From: an uncultured Pelagibacteraceae bacterium | Lineage (GTDB): Bacteria > Pseudomonadota > Alphaproteobacteria > Pelagibacterales > AG-422-B15 | Reading direction: 5' to 3' | NCBI GenBank assembly: GCA_902565955.1 | Contig: CACFGR010000007.1 | Span: 1-35,712 of the forward strand | Length of the DNA: 35,712 nt | In this document: positions 30,322 to 35,712 of the stretch, piece after piece | Layout: each line of letters opens with the position of its first letter | Numbering within the stretch: position 1 is the stretch's first letter | Program-made: the position numbers and the translations under genes | The notes under the pieces: model-generated | Seen by the model: only the letters and a program-made list of their open reading frames with translations | Told to the model about the DNA's origin: nothing | The model's database searches: none

Positions 30322-30707
30322 AGGTAGTATTTTGCTCTTCCGCAATTATTAAAAATAAATATGGCGAAATTCTCTTAATGAGTAGGAAACAAAAGGATTC
30401 CTTTATTAATTCCTGGGAGTTTCCAGGCGGAAAATTGAAAAATAATGAAAATTTTGCAGTTGCATTATTTAGGGAGCTTAAGGAAGAATTAAATATTAAA
30501 ATAGATATAAGCAAATTATCAAACTATGAATTTTTTAAGCACCAGTATCGTTCATTTTTATTGATGATGTATGTATTCGAGGTAACTGAATGGACAGGAA
30601 AAATAATAAGTAAAGAAGGAGAGCTTTTGAGATGGGTATCTGCAAAGGACTTGAAGAAAGCAAAATTATTGCCAGCAAATACTAAAGTTGTTAATTATTT
30701 TTTTTAA
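30318..30707 (+). CDS. mutT: NUDIX hydrolase, MutT-like (8-oxo-dGTPase candidate)
   Basis: Nudix box GGKLKNNENFAVALFRELKEELNI; 4-nt ATGA overlap with argJ. Confidence 0.9.
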   Translation: MKVVFCSSAIIKNKYGEILLMSRKQKDSFINSWEFPGGKLKNNENFAVALFRELKEELNIKIDISKLSNYEFFKHQYRSFLLMMYVFEVTEWTGKIISKEGELLRWVSAKDLKKAKLLPANTKVVNYFF

Positions 30708-30981
30708 AATAACAACCTGTTTCCTCAGTGAAAACAGAGACTATTTTATATTCCCCATATTCAATTGAAATTTCTTTTTTTTCCTCATCTTTATTGTAAC
30801 CTAATAATTTAATTTGACTGAACAATTCATCGTCTGAAACCGAAGCACCAATAATACGATCATATGCTTCATCACAAAAACTACTTTTCATTTCTGATAT
30901 AAAGATACAAACGCAATAGTGTTTTGCTGAAGCATTTAATCCAATGAGAGTTTCATCAGACTTTGTAATACTAGTATTCAT
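30691..30981 (-). CDS. Hypothetical protein, 96 aa
   Basis: Intact ORF in a gap otherwise unoccupied, divergent from the serine hydrolase gene; no recognised motif. Confidence 0.5.
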   Translation of the reverse strand: MNTSITKSDETLIGLNASAKHYCVCIFISEMKSSFCDEAYDRIIGASVSDDELFSQIKLLGYNKDEEKKEISIEYGEYKIVSVFTEETGCYFKKNN

Positions 30982-31034
30982 AAAAAAAATGATGTAAATA
31001 TTATTAATATGTTATAAATAGATCGAAATACTTT

Positions 31035-32138
31035 ATGCATAATATTATTAAATTTTTAACGTATTTATCCTTTATTTTAATTTGGGTCAATCCATCATTA
31101 GCGATAATTAATCAATTACCGCATAATGACACAGTTGAATGGCCAACAGATGTATGGCCAGAAAATTTAATAGAAATTGATGACGAAGAGTTTAGTACAA
31201 TTATTAATTATACTTTTTCTGATGACTCTTATGATGAATTGGGACGTACAAATGCGCTTTTAATTATTCAAGATGGAAGTATTGTTTATGAAAATTACAA
31301 TTCTCCTATTACAAAAGATACAAAACTCGTCTCCTATTCAATGGCAAAAAGTTATATTGGCCTATTGGCTGGAATGATGATTGATAGGGGAATCATCTTT
31401 TCAAAAGATGAGTCAAATCTCCTACCAATTTGGGATGACAATAGAAAAAATATTTCTATAGGACATCTGCTTAATATGCAGTCAGGGCTGGACTATGTGG
31501 AAGAATATGATTTAGGCGAAAGGTCAGATACATTAGAGATGTTATTTGGGAAGGGAAGATTTGATCAAGCTAGTTTTGCATCATCTATGAAACTAAAAAC
31601 CCCTCTACCAGGTATGAAATATAATTACTCGACGGGAGAAACTAATATCCTCAGTCAAATAATAAAGACAAGACTTAAAGATCAAGGAATTGACTATTTA
31701 GATTTCATTAAAAGGAATCTTATTGAAAAAATAGGTATAAATAATTCTATCTTCGAATTTGATAATTCTGGAACTTTTATAGGCGGTAGCTCGATATTTG
31801 CAAACGCTAGAGATTATGCAAGATTTGGATATTTATATCTAAGAGATGGAGTATGGGATGGGGAGAGAATTGTATCAAAAGAATGGATTGATGATACAAG
31901 AACACCAGCTAAAAACACCTACCAAATGTATAGCAATCAGTTTTGGATGCCTCATCCAGCATTTACACATGGACTTCCAAAGGATACTTACTATGCCGCA
32001 GGTTTTGGCGGGCAATATATATTGATTATCCCATCTAAGGATATGATAGTTGTTCGATTAGGTGAAACTTATATGGAAGATGATAAAGTTATTGAAAATA
32101 TTTCTGAAATCATAAGTTACTTTGGTAATAGGATCTAA
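31035..32138 (+). CDS. Exported serine hydrolase, beta-lactamase/PBP-like (class C fold)
   Basis: Signal peptide; SMAK (SxxK), YNYSTGETNIL (Yx[NS]-like) and FGGQYI region. Confidence 0.85.
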   Translation: MHNIIKFLTYLSFILIWVNPSLAIINQLPHNDTVEWPTDVWPENLIEIDDEEFSTIINYTFSDDSYDELGRTNALLIIQDGSIVYENYNSPITKDTKLVSYSMAKSYIGLLAGMMIDRGIIFSKDESNLLPIWDDNRKNISIGHLLNMQSGLDYVEEYDLGERSDTLEMLFGKGRFDQASFASSMKLKTPLPGMKYNYSTGETNILSQIIKTRLKDQGIDYLDFIKRNLIEKIGINNSIFEFDNSGTFIGGSSIFANARDYARFGYLYLRDGVWDGERIVSKEWIDDTRTPAKNTYQMYSNQFWMPHPAFTHGLPKDTYYAAGFGGQYILIIPSKDMIVVRLGETYMEDDKVIENISEIISYFGNRI

Positions 32139-32142
32139 ATTT

Positions 32143-32406
32143 ATGAGCGACCAAATAATTATTTATTCTTCCTATAATTGTGGATATTGCGACTTAGCAA
32201 AAAAACTCCTTGATCAAAAACAAATCAAATACCAAGAAATTAACATTCAAGACGATCCCTCCCAAAGAGATATTATGTTAGAGAGAGCTAATGGAAAAAG
32301 AACCGTTCCACAAATTTTTTTTAAAGAGCTGCATATTGGTGGATTTGAAGAATTAAATAAGCTTGAGATGTCGGGCACGCTTGATAAAATTTTGAATGAA
32401 AAATAA
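32143..32406 (+). CDS. grxC: Glutaredoxin 3-like, active site CGYC
   Basis: MSDQIIIYSSYNCGYCDLAKKLL ... GKRTVPQIFFKELHIGGFEEL. ATG at 32143 preferred over 32122. Confidence 0.92.
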   Translation: MSDQIIIYSSYNCGYCDLAKKLLDQKQIKYQEINIQDDPSQRDIMLERANGKRTVPQIFFKELHIGGFEELNKLEMSGTLDKILNEK

Positions 32407-33211
32407 TTTAATAGCCGCCTGTCTTCAGCTTACATCCAGTTCAGATATCTATAAAAACTTAAAAGAGACAATAGATCTTTCAAATAAAGCTATTGATAAA
32501 GGCGCCTCTTTTATTTCAACACCAGAAGTTACAAATATTATCTCATTAGATAGACAAAAATTAAAAAGGTCAGTATTTCTGGAGAAGGACGATCCATTTC
32601 TTATTGAATTTACAAAAATTGCAAAGAAAAAATCAGTATGGATATTGCTTGGCTCTATTGTTATCAAAGACAATAGGAACAAATTGTATAATCGCTCCTA
32701 TATAATTAACAGCAAAGGCAATATTCAATGCAAGTACGATAAAATTCATATGTTTGATGTGAAAATATCAAAAAAAGAAAGCTATAAAGAATCCAAAATC
32801 TTTAAACCAGGTAAAAAAGTTGTGGTTACTAATACTCCTTGGGGAAAAATTGGTTTATCAATTTGTTATGACTTAAGATTCCCTGAACTTTATAGAAAAC
32901 AAGTGATGATGGGGGCAAAGTTAATTACTATTCCTTCAGCATTCACAACCACTACAGGTAAAGCTCACTGGCATAATCTTGTAAAAACACGAGCTATTGA
33001 AAATGGTTCTTATGTTTTAGCTCCTGCGCAATATGGAAAAAATTCATTAAAGCGCCATACCTATGGACACAGTCTAATTGTATCACCATGGGGTGAGATA
33101 TTAGCTGAAAAAAAGGCAGGAAAAGGCATTATAATGGCTTGTTTGGACTTTAAAAAGCTTCATAAAATTAGAGCTAATATACCAAGTTTCAGAACACAAA
33201 TATTGAAATAA
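32396..33211 (+). CDS. Nitrilase-superfamily carbon-nitrogen hydrolase
   Basis: Glu (STPEV), Lys (YDKIHMFDV) and Cys (GLSICYDLRFPELYR) catalytic-triad motifs. Confidence 0.92.
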   Translation: MKNNLIAACLQLTSSSDIYKNLKETIDLSNKAIDKGASFISTPEVTNIISLDRQKLKRSVFLEKDDPFLIEFTKIAKKKSVWILLGSIVIKDNRNKLYNRSYIINSKGNIQCKYDKIHMFDVKISKKESYKESKIFKPGKKVVVTNTPWGKIGLSICYDLRFPELYRKQVMMGAKLITIPSAFTTTTGKAHWHNLVKTRAIENGSYVLAPAQYGKNSLKRHTYGHSLIVSPWGEILAEKKAGKGIIMACLDFKKLHKIRANIPSFRTQILK

Positions 33212-33238
33212 ACAATATAATTACAATATAGAGTTATT

Positions 33239-33655
33239 ATGATCGTTTTTAATTTACAATGCAGTGACTGTTCTCATTCATTTGAAGGTTGGTTTGGGTC
33301 ATCCAAGTCATGTGAAACACAAATCAAAAAAAAGTTAGTTCAATGTGTTTCGTGCGGGTCCTCAAATATTACTAAAGAACTTTCAAGTCCAAATGTATCC
33401 GTAAAGAAAACTAACTTAACTCCAAACGAAAAAGCACTCAGAGACTTTAGAAATAAAGTAAAAGAAGTAAACAAATTTGTTAAACAAAATTTTGAGTTTG
33501 TCGGAGACCAGTTTGCATACGAAGCAAGAAAAATTCACTATAGTAAATCTAATAAAAAGCCAGTATACGGCAACGCAACTAAAGAAGAAGTTACTGATTT
33601 AAGTGACGAGGGTATTGAGGTAACTTCTATTCCATGGATAAAAGAAGATAATTAA
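33239..33655 (+). CDS. DUF1178 family protein
   Basis: MIVFNLQCSDCSHSFEGWFGSSKSCETQIKKKLVQCVSCGSSNITKELSSPNV. Confidence 0.88.
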   Translation: MIVFNLQCSDCSHSFEGWFGSSKSCETQIKKKLVQCVSCGSSNITKELSSPNVSVKKTNLTPNEKALRDFRNKVKEVNKFVKQNFEFVGDQFAYEARKIHYSKSNKKPVYGNATKEEVTDLSDEGIEVTSIPWIKEDN

Positions 33656-34383
33656 TTTTTTTTTCCAGAAACAATAAAATTTGCATCCATTCTTTTAGAC
33701 ATAAACCATTCGTCTCTTAATGGATTATAATTTACACCTGTATTACTAATCACATCAAAGTTGTTTTGAATAAAAAAAGAGTAAATATCCTCAGGAGTTA
33801 AAAATTTATTCCAATCATGCGTGCCTTTTGGAAGAAATCCTAACACATATTCAGCCATAAATTTTGCAAAAATAAGGGAAAAGATAGATTTATTAATAGT
33901 TGCTATAAACATAATACCATTATCAGATACCAGGCCACTACATTCTTTAATAAAATTTTTTGGATTTTTTACATGTTCTATTACTTCCAAATTTAAAATG
34001 ACGTCATACTTTTTATTTTTGTTAAGATTTTCAGCAGTTGTATTAAGATAATTAATATCTAAATTATTTTCTTCAGCATGAATTTTTGCAGTGATACAAT
34101 TTTTCTCTAAAGCATCAATGCCGGTTACATCTGCACCTAACCTTGCTAATGGTTCACTCATTAGTCCGCCACCACATCCAATATCCAAAACTGAGAATCC
34201 TTTTAAAGGTGATTCATTTTTTTGGTCTATTTCATAATGATCTTTAATTGTATTGATTATATATTCGAGTCTTATGGGATTAAATTTATGCAGTGTTTTA
34301 AACTTGCCATCATGCTTCCACCATTCCTTTGCAAGGTTTTTAAACTTATCAATTTCAGTTTTATCAATCGAAGAAATGTCCAT
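33652..34383 (-). CDS. ubiG: Ubiquinone biosynthesis O-methyltransferase
   Basis: AKEWWKHDGKFKTLHKFNPIRLEYI; VLDIGCGGGLMSEPLARLGADVTGID; ATINKSIFS. Confidence 0.96.
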   Translation of the reverse strand: MDISSIDKTEIDKFKNLAKEWWKHDGKFKTLHKFNPIRLEYIINTIKDHYEIDQKNESPLKGFSVLDIGCGGGLMSEPLARLGADVTGIDALEKNCITAKIHAEENNLDINYLNTTAENLNKNKKYDVILNLEVIEHVKNPKNFIKECSGLVSDNGIMFIATINKSIFSLIFAKFMAEYVLGFLPKGTHDWNKFLTPEDIYSFFIQNNFDVISNTGVNYNPLRDEWFMSKRMDANFIVSGKKN

Positions 34384-34484
34384 AAATCAATCATTTAACT
34401 AATACTTGATTAAAGTATCGTATTAAAGTAATCCTTGTTTTTGTTTAAAGTATTACATAGCACAATTTAATAACGAAAAGTCAA

Positions 34485-35705
34485 ATGTCCACTATTGTTT
34501 TAAAATTTGGCGGAACATCAGTAGCTACAACTGATTTAATTGAGTCCGCAGCTAATATTGTCAAATCAGAATATGATAAAGGCAATAATATAGTTGTAGT
34601 TGTTTCCGCTATGTCTGGAGCCACTAATCAGCTAATAGAGCATGTCGATAAGATAAATTATAATGATGATAGTGAATATGATGTTGTTGTTTCATCAGGA
34701 GAGCAAGTAACAGCAGGATTAATGTCACTGGCTCTAAAAAAAATTGGTCTACCATCTCGATCTTGGCTTGGTTGGCAAGTCCCAATAATTACTAGAGGTT
34801 CGCATAGAAACTCATTTATTGATAAAGTGATACCGGACAAAATCATTAAAGATTTTGAAAACAAAAAGATAGCTGTCGTAGCTGGTTTTCAGGGTATTTC
34901 AAATGAGGGTAGAATTACGACTATTGGTCGTGGAGGTTCAGATAACACTGCAGTATTCATTGCTTCAGCAATAAAAGCTGAAAGGTGCGATATTTATACT
35001 GATGTTGATGGAGTTTATACCTCCGATCCTAAAATGACAGAAAATGTAAGAAGACTAGATAAAATTTCTTATGAAGAGATGATCGAAATGGCTTCACAAG
35101 GGGCTAAAGTTTTGCAAACAGCTTCAGTTGAGTCTGCTATGAGTAATGATGTAGACATATATGTTCGATCAACATTCAATCCGTCTGATAAGGGAACTTT
35201 AATTTCTAATGATGTGAATAATGAAAATGACAGGGCAGTAACAGGAGTTGCCTATTCTAAAGATGAGGCAAAAATAACTCTTATTGATGTGGAGGACAAA
35301 CCGGGAGTTGCTGCAGAGATTTTTAATAAGCTTGCAGAGAATTCAGTTAATGTTGATATGATTGTTCAGAACAATTTTATTGAGAGAAAAATGACAAATC
35401 TTACTTTTACAATCCCAATGATAGATCTTGATAAAACATTAAAAATTTTAGAAAATTTACAAAAAAAACTTAAGATTTCAAAAGTTTTAAACGAAAAAAA
35501 CCTCTCAAAAGTTTCAATTATTGGATCAGGAATGAGAAATCAGCCAGGTATAGCTGCAAAAATGTTTGAATGTTTATCAAAAAATAAAATCAATATTGAA
35601 GTAATCTCAACATCTGAAATAAAGATAAGCGTCTTAATAGATAAAGATAAAACTGAAAAGGCTGTAAATGCGCTACATGCTGTATTTCAGCTCGACCAGA
35701 TATAG
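34485..35705 (+). CDS. lysC: Aspartate kinase with tandem ACT domains
   Basis: IVLKFGGTSVATTDLIESAA; GRGGSDNTAVFIASAIKAERCDIYTDVDGVYTSDPK; C-terminal ACT repeats. Confidence 0.97.
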   Translation: MSTIVLKFGGTSVATTDLIESAANIVKSEYDKGNNIVVVVSAMSGATNQLIEHVDKINYNDDSEYDVVVSSGEQVTAGLMSLALKKIGLPSRSWLGWQVPIITRGSHRNSFIDKVIPDKIIKDFENKKIAVVAGFQGISNEGRITTIGRGGSDNTAVFIASAIKAERCDIYTDVDGVYTSDPKMTENVRRLDKISYEEMIEMASQGAKVLQTASVESAMSNDVDIYVRSTFNPSDKGTLISNDVNNENDRAVTGVAYSKDEAKITLIDVEDKPGVAAEIFNKLAENSVNVDMIVQNNFIERKMTNLTFTIPMIDLDKTLKILENLQKKLKISKVLNEKNLSKVSIIGSGMRNQPGIAAKMFECLSKNKINIEVISTSEIKISVLIDKDKTEKAVNALHAVFQLDQI

Positions 35706-35712
35706 TGGCTAT

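Noticed and set aside
31035-32138. Beta-lactamase-fold protein as an antibiotic resistance gene
   Set aside because: Only general serine-hydrolase/PBP-like motifs are visible; nothing supports true beta-lactamase activity.

Overview
AT-rich bacterial chromosomal segment with the gene content and local gene orders of a streamlined marine-type alphaproteobacterium (taxonomy inferred, not shown). It is mostly core genome. In order: 3' end of a FATP/SLC27-like acyl-CoA synthetase; a minus-strand trio of MMPL/RND transporter, LolA-like periplasmic protein and outer-membrane barrel; ispH, thioesterase, GNAT and LhgO-like oxidase; rpoH; CsaA-like protein; tRNA-Arg(CCT); a lysine/alanine-rich histone H1-like gene; carD with a very lysine-rich N-terminal extension; ferredoxin; TerB-like; single-chain methylmalonyl-CoA mutase and meaB; rpmB; cobT/cobS/DnaJ-like; bolA; CorC/HlyC-type CBS protein; aroB/aroK; an uncharacterised exported protein; xerD; malyl-CoA-lyase-like CitE/HpcH protein; accA with a C-terminal hydrophobic tail; secA; argJ/mutT; a small hypothetical; a serine hydrolase; grx/nitrilase/DUF1178; ubiG; lysC. 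I found no CRISPR array, prophage, transposon or rRNA. The items most worth a second look are the AccA C-terminal membrane-like tail, the back-to-back lysine-rich histone-like/CarD pair with its regulatory DNA, the MMPL/LolA-like/OM-barrel envelope operon, and five convergent gene pairs that interlock by exactly 4 nt at their stop codons.
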